DNA of 47,096 bases. It comes from Oligoflexia bacterium (GTDB taxonomy: Bacteria; Bdellovibrionota; Bacteriovoracia; Bacteriovoracales; Bacteriovoracaceae). The notes beneath the pieces were generated by a model. The model was not told the origin of the DNA. It made no database searches and was given only the letters and a program-made list of their open reading frames with translations. The DNA lies in NCBI GenBank assembly GCA_015232015.1, contig JADGAM010000009.1, forward strand, positions 3,746-50,841, read 5' to 3'. How positions within the stretch are numbered: position 1 is the stretch's first letter; each line of letters begins with the position of its first letter. This document shows, in pieces, positions 8,722 through 19,225 of the stretch. The position numbers were made by a program, and so were the translations under genes.

Positions 8722-9657
8722 ATGGCAAATATTAAGGCGCTCAAAAAGAGAATAAAAGGTACAAAGCAGACATTAAAAATTGCTTCTGCTTTAAAGCTAG
8801 TTTCAGGATCGCTTTTGGCCAAAGTAAATATTAGAGTTAAAAACTCAAAACCATATTATGTAGAATTGGAAAAAATGGCCAAGAAGATTTATCCTTTAAC
8901 AGACAATTATACTCATGAATTGTTAAAAGAGGATAAAGGTAATAAAAAAACCGCTTTACTAATTATTTCTTCAGATAGAGGACTTTGTGGTAACTACAAT
9001 TCTCAGTTAACAAGAGCGGTTGTTGATTATATTGAAAAAAACAAAGATCAAGAGTTGTTGGTGTATGGAATTGGGAAAAAAATTTATGATGTAATTAAAA
9101 AATCAAAAAAAATTACTGCGGTAAAAAGATTTGCCTTTGTTAAGCTAGAGCCCACCTATCAAGAAATACAAGGTGTAGCTAATGAGTTTGCTGAGCTATT
9201 AATAAAAAAAGAGATTGGAAGGTTGATTGTTGCCTTTAATTGCTTTGAATCTGCACTTAAATTTACTCCTACAATAAAACAGCTTCTTCCTTTTGATCCT
9301 AGTTTACTTCTAATAGACAAAGATAAAAAAAGTAAAAATGATAAAAATGAGAAAGAAAAATTTTCTGATGAAAAAAACTCTGATGAGGAAAATTATAATA
9401 CACATATATTTGATCTATCTGTAACAGAGATACTTGATACGATTATTCCCGATTTATATGTGGCCATACTGTATGCTGAGCAATTGAGTGCTTTGATTGC
9501 TGAGTATAGTGCTAGAATGTGGGCCATGGAAAATGCCGCTAAAAACTGTAAAGAAGTTATAAGAAAAGTTACATTAAAAATGAATAAACTTAGACAAGCG
9601 GCCATTACTAAAGAATTAATTGAGATTATCTCAGGTGCGGAAGCTTTGAAGAATTAA
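8722..9657 (+). CDS. atpG: F1Fo ATP synthase gamma subunit with an acidic insert
   Basis: Central-shaft subunit of F1. The N-terminal helix IKALKKRIKGTKQTLKIASALKLVS and the C-terminal helix MWAMENAAKNCKEVIRKVTLKMNKLRQAAITKELIEIISGAEAL are the two halves of the conserved coiled coil (the latter read in parts), and SSDRGLCGNYNSQL is the family signature near residue 90. The protein is 311 residues, longer than the usual 285-295, because of a Lys/Glu/Asp-rich insert around residues 199-222 between beta elements. The insert has low complexity and should be surface exposed. Confidence 0.95.
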   Translation: MANIKALKKRIKGTKQTLKIASALKLVSGSLLAKVNIRVKNSKPYYVELEKMAKKIYPLTDNYTHELLKEDKGNKKTALLIISSDRGLCGNYNSQLTRAVVDYIEKNKDQELLVYGIGKKIYDVIKKSKKITAVKRFAFVKLEPTYQEIQGVANEFAELLIKKEIGRLIVAFNCFESALKFTPTIKQLLPFDPSLLLIDKDKKSKNDKNEKEKFSDEKNSDEENYNTHIFDLSVTEILDTIIPDLYVAILYAEQLSALIAEYSARMWAMENAAKNCKEVIRKVTLKMNKLRQAAITKELIEIISGAEALKN

Positions 9658-9677
9658 TATTTAAGGAGGTTTTTTAA

Positions 9678-11147
<1,470 letters not shown>

Positions 11148-11181
11148 TAAAAAGGATAATTAATCCAGGGGAAAAGAGATA

Positions 11182-11472
11182 ATGGGAGTATTTAAAGTCG
11201 ATATTTTTACTCCGGCGGAGATTGTGCAAAAAGATCTGGAGGTAGAGAGTTTTTCTATACCAACGGCCGCTGGAATAATTACAGTTTTGCCTGGTCATGC
11301 TTCGCTCGTAAGTAAGTTAAATGAAGGGATGTTCATAATAAAACAAAGCAAAGAAAAGTTATGTTACAAAATTTCCGCTGGACTTATAAAAATTAACAAA
11401 GGGCATGTTCTCATATTATCAAAAAATGTTAAAAAAGTTGAAGATCTAAAAGATATCGAATTTAAATTCTAG
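11182..11472 (+). CDS. atpC: F1Fo ATP synthase epsilon subunit, short form
   Basis: Epsilon subunit, needed for coupling and binding gamma. It has the usual beta-sandwich: FKVDIFTPAEIV, FSIPTAAGIITVLPGHASLVSKL, IKINKGHVLILSK. It stops at 96 residues after VEDLKDIEFKF, whereas typical epsilon is 130-140 with a C-terminal helical hairpin that can inhibit ATP hydrolysis. That hairpin is missing, so auto-inhibition by it is not expected (inference). The stop is followed closely by a terminator palindrome, so truncation by a recent frameshift is unlikely. Confidence 0.9.
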   Translation: MGVFKVDIFTPAEIVQKDLEVESFSIPTAAGIITVLPGHASLVSKLNEGMFIIKQSKEKLCYKISAGLIKINKGHVLILSKNVKKVEDLKDIEFKF

Positions 11473-11482
11473 AAAATATGCA

Positions 11483-11506
11483 TAAGTGGTCCTATAGGAC
11501 CACTTA
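11483..11506 (+). terminator. Palindrome ending the ATP synthase operon
   Basis: A 24-base perfect palindrome, TAAGTGGTCC..GGACCACTTA, eleven bases after atpC. It has the same 18-base core as the elements at 43-80 and 2727-2778. It has no T-run after it, so if it terminates transcription it does so by stem strength or with another factor. Confidence 0.55.
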
Positions 11507-11694
11507 AATAGGTAAGTCCAAATCGTTGATTTTTTTCATTACATATCCATCACATATCTATCGCTACTTCTAAATAAATTGTGTAATATGTGCCGATGGG
11601 TAAAATCCTCCCCATGAGAAGAGAGACAGGCAAATGCTATCACTAATTTTGAAAAGATCTTTGTAATGATAAATTGAATTATGAGTTATTTTTA
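11507..11694 (+). other. Intergenic region with a GC-richer hairpin
   Basis: Between atpC and the next gene. Around 11595-11620 the sequence GATGGG, nine bases, CCCCAT can form a hairpin in otherwise very AT-rich DNA, followed by a purine stretch. This could be the structured 5' leader of the downstream gene. I match it to no known riboswitch. Confidence 0.25.
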
Positions 11695-14283
11695 ATGGTG
11701 GGTATTTTGTTTAAAGAAATAAATTTTTCAAAAAGTTTTTTTGATTCTTTCCTATTTAGAAGGATACATTTTCTTCTAGTAGGCCTATTCGGAATATTTC
11801 TAACAGTAACATTAATTTTAATTTATAAAATTCATTATAATTTCTACTCTGAAAAAACATTAGAAATTTCTAATGTTGTACAAATACAAAATAAGCTTTC
11901 AGAAATTTATATTCAGCATATGAGTAATGAAAATGATGTTGAAAATAATCTTGAAAATATAAATGTTAATTCATACACAAATACAACTAGTATTGAAAAA
12001 GATTTTGAATTGCAATATGTTTATGTGATTGATTCAAAGTTATCTAATATAATAAAGAAATTGAACAACAGAAAATTTAGCAAGGGACATAGCTCTACTT
12101 TACTGGCCGAAAAAAAATTTTTAAAAAATGTTCGTGAATATAAAAGAAATAAAGAGGATATAGTTAAATTAATAGATGAGCTTGTTGAAAATACTAGTGC
12201 TAGTAATACAAAAATCTCCTATCTTAATAATATAAATAATGAAATAATGGAAATTAATGGTGATGAACTTATTTCTCATTCATCGATTGCTACTCCCGCG
12301 GTAGAAATAACACCAATAGAAGCACCAATATTATTAGAATCAGCTTCCTCTTCCTCTGTAGATTCTTCTTTAACAACAACAGCAGCTTTACCAGTATTGC
12401 TAAACTTGGCATCAGCAAGTAACGGTAGTGGTGGTAGTGCTGATGTTACTAATGAAGCAATTTTTGAATCGCCATCTATATCATCACAAGAAAAAACATT
12501 GGGTGCTACTAATAATGATAACAATCATAATAATGATGGTCTTATTTTTTATGATTATTCAAGCAAAACAGAATTATCAAAGCCCGAAAATGAGTATTCA
12601 AAAAATATTGATAAAAAAGTAGATAGTAGTGAATATCCAATAATCGCAACAGATAGTAATAATGATGGACCTAAATCAAAGGACACTCAAATTCAGAGTA
12701 TTCAAAATATTATAAGTTCAAAAGGCATGAAAAATATTAAGAGTATTCAGAATACTCAAGTGAATAATCAAACTGAGATGGCCAGTTCAAAAAATTCATA
12801 CATATTGAATAACCCACAAGGTAACCAAGGAAATAATGCTTTTACTAGTAACGGGGCCAATGTTTCAAAAAGAGTAGATGCTACTATAAAGAATGTAATG
12901 GATGAATTAGATAATAGAAAAATTTATTTGGCAGAAGTGGATAACAAAAGTAATAAGCAAGTTGATTATGATTTAGTTGACTATTCCTATTCCGGGAATA
13001 CCAAAATGAATAAGTATAAAGGAATGAGTAGTCAGTTACCATCATCGATGTTGTATGTTAATTATGATTACAAAAAAGGTAATAAAGTTAATATAGGTGA
13101 TGGTAACTATAAAAGGGTAAATGCATTTGCACCTAGAGGATATTTATCAACTGTTACTTTAAAAACTTATAATGTTTTTTTGGATCAAGGAAAACGTTCT
13201 GAGGAGGAAACCTCTTTTGATTTTAGACCATTCTATGCATCTAACAATGTTATAAATGATAGTGGTGATGGTAAGATAGTATTGAAAAACAAAATAAGCT
13301 CAACAATGAATATTTTGTCAGGAACAATACTAAAGAATAGTCAGATACCTACAAATGTTTCTTTGGTATTATCTCCAGGAGCATTTATATATTCTATTCC
13401 TAGCTTTGATATTGATAGTTTTAGTAAGTTTTTAGATAAAAATAAAATAGTTGGGAAAGGTGGATTCATATTAGTTGATTTAGATGAGAAGACGGTGGAT
13501 ATAGATGCTGACGCTGAATATGAAGCAAAAGTTTATTTTAATAATGATTTTAAAATTGTTAAGAGTGAAAACGATGCTCAGTATTTGATGTTATTAGGAG
13601 TTACTCCAGGAAATAGAATTTTAAGTTTTAAAACTTACGAAGGAAGAACAGTCAAAAAAGTTGTGCATGTTAGTGAAGATGAGATTTTATTTGAATCAAA
13701 TGCATTTGTAAGCAAAGGTGCAGTTGAGTATGATCTTTATTACAATAATCTTTTTGAAAGAATGAAATCGAATTTAAATATCAGTGCTAAAAAGATTAAA
13801 TACTTCAATGAAAATGGAAAAGGTACTAAGAAATTAGGAATTAATCACTATGAAATTTCTAATATTCTTTTACCGATAGGAACAAGAGTATATACTGAGT
13901 TTAATCATCTTCGTGAAAATATTTTTGTTGGAAGATGGGATAATGGAGAAATACAATTACCATCAAATGAATATATAAATCAGATTTTTAATGTTCATGG
14001 AATATATACTTTAAATGGCAGTTGCATAATTCAAATAAATTTAGACAAACGAATAAAAAGTTTTATGGCCGAAGGAAAAGCGCTTGAAGGATTAAACCTG
14101 GATATTCGTTTCCTTAACTATGACGGATCATTTACGGAAATGGTTTCAGATTTAACCAATAGAATATTCATATTTGGAGATACTGAAGGAGTAGTAAACT
14201 TCAAAGTTGATTATCTGGATGGCACTAGAGACATAGTTGAAACCTATTGTTCAAGAGACACCTACCTAGTAGAACAGCTATAA
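11695..14283 (+). CDS. Large membrane-anchored protein of unknown function
   Basis: Not recognised. From the ATG at 11695 it has 862 residues; an in-frame TTG at 11674 would add seven, but no SD supports either start. A single membrane helix (FLLVGLFGIFLTVTLILIYKI) near residues 27-47 anchors a large domain outside the cytoplasm. Residues about 50-180 are helical and charged, about 190-420 are Ser/Asn/Thr-rich and low in complexity, and about 430-862 are beta-rich with many aromatic-Gly turns (for example LVLSPGAFIYSIPSFD and IFVGRWDNGEIQLPS). It has two Cys near its C-terminal end. It lies upstream of a TolC-like gene, so a role in envelope assembly or export is possible but unproven. Confidence 0.7.
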   Translation: MVGILFKEINFSKSFFDSFLFRRIHFLLVGLFGIFLTVTLILIYKIHYNFYSEKTLEISNVVQIQNKLSEIYIQHMSNENDVENNLENINVNSYTNTTSIEKDFELQYVYVIDSKLSNIIKKLNNRKFSKGHSSTLLAEKKFLKNVREYKRNKEDIVKLIDELVENTSASNTKISYLNNINNEIMEINGDELISHSSIATPAVEITPIEAPILLESASSSSVDSSLTTTAALPVLLNLASASNGSGGSADVTNEAIFESPSISSQEKTLGATNNDNNHNNDGLIFYDYSSKTELSKPENEYSKNIDKKVDSSEYPIIATDSNNDGPKSKDTQIQSIQNIISSKGMKNIKSIQNTQVNNQTEMASSKNSYILNNPQGNQGNNAFTSNGANVSKRVDATIKNVMDELDNRKIYLAEVDNKSNKQVDYDLVDYSYSGNTKMNKYKGMSSQLPSSMLYVNYDYKKGNKVNIGDGNYKRVNAFAPRGYLSTVTLKTYNVFLDQGKRSEEETSFDFRPFYASNNVINDSGDGKIVLKNKISSTMNILSGTILKNSQIPTNVSLVLSPGAFIYSIPSFDIDSFSKFLDKNKIVGKGGFILVDLDEKTVDIDADAEYEAKVYFNNDFKIVKSENDAQYLMLLGVTPGNRILSFKTYEGRTVKKVVHVSEDEILFESNAFVSKGAVEYDLYYNNLFERMKSNLNISAKKIKYFNENGKGTKKLGINHYEISNILLPIGTRVYTEFNHLRENIFVGRWDNGEIQLPSNEYINQIFNVHGIYTLNGSCIIQINLDKRIKSFMAEGKALEGLNLDIRFLNYDGSFTEMVSDLTNRIFIFGDTEGVVNFKVDYLDGTRDIVETYCSRDTYLVEQL

Positions 14284-14382
14284 ATCAATAAAGCAAAACA
14301 TCCCAGTATGGAATTGACAAAGCAATCGTTTGTCCGATAATTTTTAATTAAGTATCAAAGATAAATTTTATTATCAGGAAAT

Positions 14383-15882
14383 ATGATTATAGAAATTTTT
14401 AATAAACAGAGTGTTCTACTCTCTTATTGTTATAAATATTGTTACAAATATTGCCACAAAAAAAATTACTACAAATTTTTAATATTTTTGTTAACCCTTT
14501 CTATTGTTATTGGTCTTAATTTTTTTTTTACCTCTAATGCTATAGCATCTTTAATTAGATTAACTTTAAAAAGTGCAATCGAAAAAGGCATATCTCAAAG
14601 CTTAGATATAAAAAGCCAAAAAATAAGTGATGAATTGGATGAATTACGTTTAAAGATGGCGCAAATCGCTGCCTATTCTCCTGCCATATCATTGTCATCT
14701 TCGGTTAATGTCAATAGAACTTTATTTCAAATGGATAGTGCTGATGGTAGTTCTCCAATAAAGAATGCGGACGGTACTAAAAGAAACATGCAAAAAGAAA
14801 ACTCTCAGATTGCTTTGGGAGTTGCTGATTTAAACATTTTCAATTCATGGAGAACAGTAGATATTGTTAAAGCAAAAAAAATTGAATTTTTAAAAAATCG
14901 TCTTAATTCTAAACAAGTATATCGTACATTTGTTTTTCAAATTATTAATGCTTATTTTGAGTTAGCAAAACAAAAAGAATTTGTAGAAAATGCAAAAGCA
15001 AATTTAAAATTAGTACAAGCAATTCATGATTTGGCGGTCCAAAAGAAAAAGAGTGAGCAATCTGCAGAGGGAGAGGGAGTTGATGTATTATTTGCTAAAA
15101 ATGCTCTTATACAAGCAAAAAAAGAGACCAAAAATTTGATGAATCAATATAAGATGGCGATTCTAAAATTTAATTTTTTAATTTCTGAACCCTTAGATCA
15201 AGAATATATTTATGTAACAAAATTAGATTATCGTTCAATAAATTTTGATTTGAAGTCTCTAGTACAAAAAGTAGATCTTTCGGAATCAATTCTTGCTAAA
15301 AAGATGGATCTAAAAAGTAGTGAAATAATTTTAAAAAATACTTGGAAGGATTTATTACCTCTTCCAACCTTAAGTATCTCTGGTTATCAGTTAGGACATT
15401 CATTTGACAACAGTAGATATTCAGGAACAATCTCAAGATTTTCTGATGACCCTAATTTTGATGTAAAGATGCAAATATCTTGGACTATTCCATTTAATGG
15501 AGAAAATGGTCCTTTTAATTTTATAGCGGTTCGTACAGCAGAATTGGCGCTTTTTAGGGCCAAAAATGATTTAGCAAAAAATAGATTATCTTTAGTTACT
15601 CAATTAGTTTCAAGTTATCAAAATATTAAATCTCAAGAAAAACAAATAAGTGATCTCAAGGATGCTTTGGAAAATGCCTCTAAACTTTTAGATGCTTCTT
15701 TGCAAAAATTTATAAAAGGAGAGATAAAGAGAGAACAAATTAAAGAGGCAGTGGAAGCATCCTTAAAAGCAAAAACTGACTACATCACAGCTATTTTTGA
15801 TCATTTAAAGAGCAAGATGGAGTTAGCTCAAAGTTTGGGAGAAGACGATTTATTTGGAGATAATTTTTTTCAAAGTGAATGA
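14383..15882 (+). CDS. TolC-family outer-membrane efflux/export protein
   Basis: Outer-membrane channel of the TolC/OEP family, which pairs with inner-membrane pumps or type I secretion systems. Residues 28-54 form a signal peptide (FLIFLLTLSIVIGLNFFFTSNAIA) after an odd Tyr/Cys/Lys-rich N-terminus made of a repeated CYKY unit. The mature part has the two helical OEP halves: repeated long helices such as FVFQIINAYFELAKQKEFVENAKANL, and LGVADLNIFNSWRTVDI resembling the family's first beta/turn element. No membrane-fusion or transporter gene adjoins it. The length of 499 is typical. Confidence 0.75.
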   Translation: MIIEIFNKQSVLLSYCYKYCYKYCHKKNYYKFLIFLLTLSIVIGLNFFFTSNAIASLIRLTLKSAIEKGISQSLDIKSQKISDELDELRLKMAQIAAYSPAISLSSSVNVNRTLFQMDSADGSSPIKNADGTKRNMQKENSQIALGVADLNIFNSWRTVDIVKAKKIEFLKNRLNSKQVYRTFVFQIINAYFELAKQKEFVENAKANLKLVQAIHDLAVQKKKSEQSAEGEGVDVLFAKNALIQAKKETKNLMNQYKMAILKFNFLISEPLDQEYIYVTKLDYRSINFDLKSLVQKVDLSESILAKKMDLKSSEIILKNTWKDLLPLPTLSISGYQLGHSFDNSRYSGTISRFSDDPNFDVKMQISWTIPFNGENGPFNFIAVRTAELALFRAKNDLAKNRLSLVTQLVSSYQNIKSQEKQISDLKDALENASKLLDASLQKFIKGEIKREQIKEAVEASLKAKTDYITAIFDHLKSKMELAQSLGEDDLFGDNFFQSE

Positions 15883-15895
15883 AAAAGTGAATTAT

Positions 15896-16756
15896 ATGTG
15901 GATAAATATGAATACATCAAAAATAATGATTGTTGTTTCCTTTTGTGTTTTTGTTTTTTTGATTATTGTTCCAACAATCTCTTCATCGGCCGTAAATAAA
16001 ACGGCTGATAACATAGCTACAAATGCAAATACATCAGTTAAATTAAAAAATTTAAAAAAAGAACAGCAAAAATCAAAATTAAAATCAAATGAAATAGAAA
16101 TAATTAAAGAAGAAAAAGATTCAAATGAATCTAGTTTAATTTTTGGAAAATTTACTTTTAAAACTCTGTCTCTTGAGCCAACTCTTGTTGTTACAGACGG
16201 AAACTGGAAACATGGTGATGATAGTGAGGGTGAAATTAATTCTTATGGTATTGAGGTAAGAGCATTTATTCAATATACTAACTTTTTTGGAGGAATTACT
16301 TATGGAATTAACTCCTCTAAAATTACTCCCAATACTACACAAGATCGTTATTTTTATTATTCTGATGAAAAGGCAAAAAATCAATTAATTGGACTTGCAG
16401 GCGGAATTTTTCTTTGGCAGCGATTGCGATTAATTGGAGTTTATTATGTTTTAAATGTCCTGGATGTAGATAATGTAAGCTATGAATATATTTTTTCGTC
16501 AGACACTCCTAATGTATATAAAGAAACACATTCTTCTTTAAGATTTGTTGGTAATGGATTTCGTGTAGGGGCCGGTTTTAAGATTACTGATTTACTTATT
16601 GTTGAATTTTCTTGGATGAAACAAAAGTATCCAAAGTTTTCCGCGCAAACTATTGATTACGATACAAAAAATAACACTTTACCGAGGGAATTTTTGCATA
16701 AAATATATATGGTTTCTATTAGTTGCCCTTTTAATTTCAAAATATTTGATAATTAG
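15896..16756 (+). CDS. Putative outer-membrane beta-barrel protein
   Basis: The start is placed at ATG 15896, or possibly 15908; an upstream ATG at 15854 would overlap the TolC-like gene by 29 bases. A signal peptide (IMIVVSFCVFVFLIIVPTISSSA) is followed by a Lys-rich linker and then alternating amphipathic strands with aromatic ends typical of barrels: YGIEVRAFIQYTNFFGGITYGI, NGFRVGAGFKITDLLIVEFSWM, and a C-terminal IYMVSISCPFNFKIF. Sequence identity to a named family is not recognised. The overlap or tight spacing suggests translation with the TolC-like gene. Confidence 0.6.
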   Translation: MWINMNTSKIMIVVSFCVFVFLIIVPTISSSAVNKTADNIATNANTSVKLKNLKKEQQKSKLKSNEIEIIKEEKDSNESSLIFGKFTFKTLSLEPTLVVTDGNWKHGDDSEGEINSYGIEVRAFIQYTNFFGGITYGINSSKITPNTTQDRYFYYSDEKAKNQLIGLAGGIFLWQRLRLIGVYYVLNVLDVDNVSYEYIFSSDTPNVYKETHSSLRFVGNGFRVGAGFKITDLLIVEFSWMKQKYPKFSAQTIDYDTKNNTLPREFLHKIYMVSISCPFNFKIFDN

Positions 16757-16783
16757 AAAAATATAAACGAATAAATTAAAAAT

Positions 16784-17893
16784 ATGAAGACATCAGGAAT
16801 ATTAACATTAATTATTTTGTTCTTTCTGCCTTTTTTAGTAACAAATTGTGGAAATAAAAGCGAAGATATACTTGTAACCAATAACTCCATCTTTTTTAAT
16901 AAAGAAGTTAAAGAGATAATGCCATTACAAACTGATTCTACGGTTAGAGATATTTCTGAACCTCAATTATTAAAGAAGGGAGAAGTAAAAAATTGGAATC
17001 ATCCAGATAATTGGGAGAGTGTTATTTACAATATTTGGTCATTATTGAGAGATGATACTAAAATTACATATCCTGCAGATTGGAATGAAAAAAATATTTA
17101 CTCGCTTTTAAAAGAAGTAGAGATCAGTGATTCAATAACTTGTCTGTGGAATTATAGATTGAATAAAACACTTACTCCTCCATTTACTGCTTTTAATCAG
17201 TTTAATAGTGGAATTAAATACAGTCGTGCTCGAACTGTTTCAAGTACTGATATGAGTATTGATCGTTCATTTGATATTAATGTCGTGTGGGCCCCCGGAT
17301 CAATTTTTTACGCTTTAATGACTAAAAAAATTACCTTTCTTATAACAAATGCAAATTTAGAAAAACAATATGTTATTGAAAGTAAATTTGATCGAGTTAA
17401 TGGAGATTTAAAACTCAATTTGGCCTTGAACCAAAAGATGGGTGCAAGCGATGAAAATGGTAATAGCATATATCTTTTAACAAGATTTGAATTACAAGGA
17501 AATACTACTACTCATAGTTTCACTCTTAATTACGTAAGAAGGTCATATCCAACTGGACATTCAATTTCTTTACTTGGGAAAGGAGTTTCAAAAGGAAATT
17601 CTGTATATTACCTTTTTAAGGCCAAAAGTAATATGAGTCCAACCACTACAACTTATTATTGTATAAAAGCAGGACTACCATTGTCTACCTTTCAAAGTTC
17701 TTTTGAGGCCAATAATCCTGATGGTGCTACTTATGGAACTGATATTATTGTAACTACCGATTTAAGTACGATATCTTCTACAAATTGTGCTTCTTATTTA
17801 GAATATGTACAAAACACAAATTTTTTTGATTATACAAGTGAGACAGATGTCCCTTATGAAACTACAAGTTACCCGGTAACAGCATTTTGGTGA
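16784..17893 (+). CDS. Putative lipoprotein of unknown function
   Basis: Signal sequence MKTSGILTLIILFFLPFLVTNC ends in a Cys at about residue 22 with hydrophobic residues before it, a plausible though imperfect lipobox (VTNC, with Asn at -1). The 347-residue remainder is beta-rich, with Trp/Tyr and Asn and three further Cys residues that could form a disulfide pair. I recognise no domain. It is in the same direction as the TolC-like and barrel genes and 11 bases upstream of an ankyrin lipoprotein, suggesting one operon of surface proteins. Confidence 0.6.
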   Translation: MKTSGILTLIILFFLPFLVTNCGNKSEDILVTNNSIFFNKEVKEIMPLQTDSTVRDISEPQLLKKGEVKNWNHPDNWESVIYNIWSLLRDDTKITYPADWNEKNIYSLLKEVEISDSITCLWNYRLNKTLTPPFTAFNQFNSGIKYSRARTVSSTDMSIDRSFDINVVWAPGSIFYALMTKKITFLITNANLEKQYVIESKFDRVNGDLKLNLALNQKMGASDENGNSIYLLTRFELQGNTTTHSFTLNYVRRSYPTGHSISLLGKGVSKGNSVYYLFKAKSNMSPTTTTYYCIKAGLPLSTFQSSFEANNPDGATYGTDIIVTTDLSTISSTNCASYLEYVQNTNFFDYTSETDVPYETTSYPVTAFW

Positions 17894-17904
17894 GAGGATA
17901 ATCT

Positions 17905-18675
17905 ATGTTTTTAAATCATTTTCTTTTTGTTTTATTTATTATTTTTTTTATCTCTTGTAGTTCTCCTCAAAGTAATGTTGTAGTTTCAACAGATGAATTT
18001 GATTTAAAAAGTGAGATTGTTGATGAACTTGGAGATGATTCAAAATCAAGCAATGATGAACTAGAAAAATACTATGACAATATGACGAAAAAAATACTTG
18101 AAACTGCTTATCAAGAAGAGAGTGAAAAAATTGAAGCAAAAGAAGATGATCTTACAGCGGAATTGGATGAAGTGGATAATCTTGATAAACTAGACGATGT
18201 TACTGATGGTAAATCCAAATCTAAATCTAATTCCAAAGTAAGTAAAAAAAATATTGTAACTCATGGTAAAGATATTTCCTCAAAATCAAAAAAAGAAGAG
18301 CTGGAAGATAGTGATGATCTTCTACTTAAGAAAAAACCTTCCAGAGCAATTGCTTCTTCGTCTATTTTAAAAAATGAATTTAAGTATATCCCTCCCGTTC
18401 CTCAAAATCAGGAGCTAATATCAGCTGCTAGAATTGGAACAATTAAAATGGTTAGGTATTTTGTGGACTCTGGTTTGGATATAAATTTTCAAAACGAGGA
18501 AGGTATAAGTCCACTAATGGCAGCAGCTCAAAATAATCGAAAAGAAAATGTGAAATTTCTTTTACAAAAAGGAGCGGATCCTCATGCTAAAAATAAAAGC
18601 GGGCAAACAGCATTGGATATCGCTCAAGAAAAAGGAAACGAAACTATTGTAGCTCTGTTTAAAGAGGTTAAATAG
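17905..18675 (+). CDS. Lipoprotein with C-terminal ankyrin repeats
   Basis: A lipoprotein signal (MFLNHFLFVLFIIFFISC, lipobox FISC) is followed by a long acidic, Lys/Ser-rich linker and then about three ankyrin units in the last 90 residues: LISAARIGTIKMVRYFVDSGLDIN, GISPLMAAAQNNRKENVKFLLQKGADPH and SGQTALDIAQEKGNETIVALF. Ankyrin repeats bind other proteins, so this is likely an envelope scaffold or binding protein (inference). AGAGGA just upstream of the ATG is a good ribosome site. It is the last gene of the plus-strand block. Confidence 0.75.
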   Translation: MFLNHFLFVLFIIFFISCSSPQSNVVVSTDEFDLKSEIVDELGDDSKSSNDELEKYYDNMTKKILETAYQEESEKIEAKEDDLTAELDEVDNLDKLDDVTDGKSKSKSNSKVSKKNIVTHGKDISSKSKKEELEDSDDLLLKKKPSRAIASSSILKNEFKYIPPVPQNQELISAARIGTIKMVRYFVDSGLDINFQNEEGISPLMAAAQNNRKENVKFLLQKGADPHAKNKSGQTALDIAQEKGNETIVALFKEVK

Positions 18676-18692
18676 TATTTATAAAGAGCTTT

Positions 18693-19142
18693 CTATCTTT
18701 TTTGTAAATAATCTAACATTTCGTTGAAAGCAGTGGCCACATCTTTAAATTCATCATTTTCTCTAAAGTAAACTCTTTGATTAACATCACCATTTTTAAT
18801 TTCATTGATCACTTTTTTTAATTTATAAAGAGGTCCTGCTACTTTGTGAGAAATAAAGACACCCCATATAGTTATAACTATCAGGAAGAAAAATGCACAT
18901 GCTATTAAGTAGAATATAATTTTATTTAATTCTGAATAAAGTAAATTACGAGCAGCATCCGTCATGTCTACCATTTCCACTAGTAATTGATAATTTTCTC
19001 TGATGTAAACATAAAAGACTATTGTATACAATATTGTTAAAATTATTCCTCCTAGATTAACCCAAAGAAGATACTTGAATTGAAATTTTGGATTTATTAT
19101 CAAGTTTTTCAAATATCGTTTATATGGTTTATTCGAATTCAT
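18693..19142 (-). CDS. HAMP-only membrane protein
   Basis: 149 residues: a short cytoplasmic N-terminus (INPKFQFKYLLW), two membrane helices (LGGIILTILYTIVFYVYI and IFYLIACAFFFLIVITIWGVFI), and one HAMP domain (HKVAGPLYKLKKVINEIKNGD...FKDVATAFNEMLDYL) at the C-terminus. There is no kinase, cyclase or chemoreceptor output domain. HAMP normally relays signals, so a partner would be needed. It shares INPKFQ-F/L-K and HK-V/I-AGP with the gene at 36157-36714, so these form a paralogous family. Confidence 0.75.
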   Translation of the reverse strand: MNSNKPYKRYLKNLIINPKFQFKYLLWVNLGGIILTILYTIVFYVYIRENYQLLVEMVDMTDAARNLLYSELNKIIFYLIACAFFFLIVITIWGVFISHKVAGPLYKLKKVINEIKNGDVNQRVYFRENDEFKDVATAFNEMLDYLQKR

Positions 19143-19225
19143 AGATCTTAATCCCCTATCATAAAAGATAGTTTTAATTACTTTGCTTTGCTATTATTAT
19201 AGCAATAAAAATTTTTTTCTAAATA

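Noticed and set aside
11590-11640. c-di-GMP riboswitch
   Set aside because: Short resemblance (GCCGATGG) only; the conserved core and paired regions of the class cannot be found.
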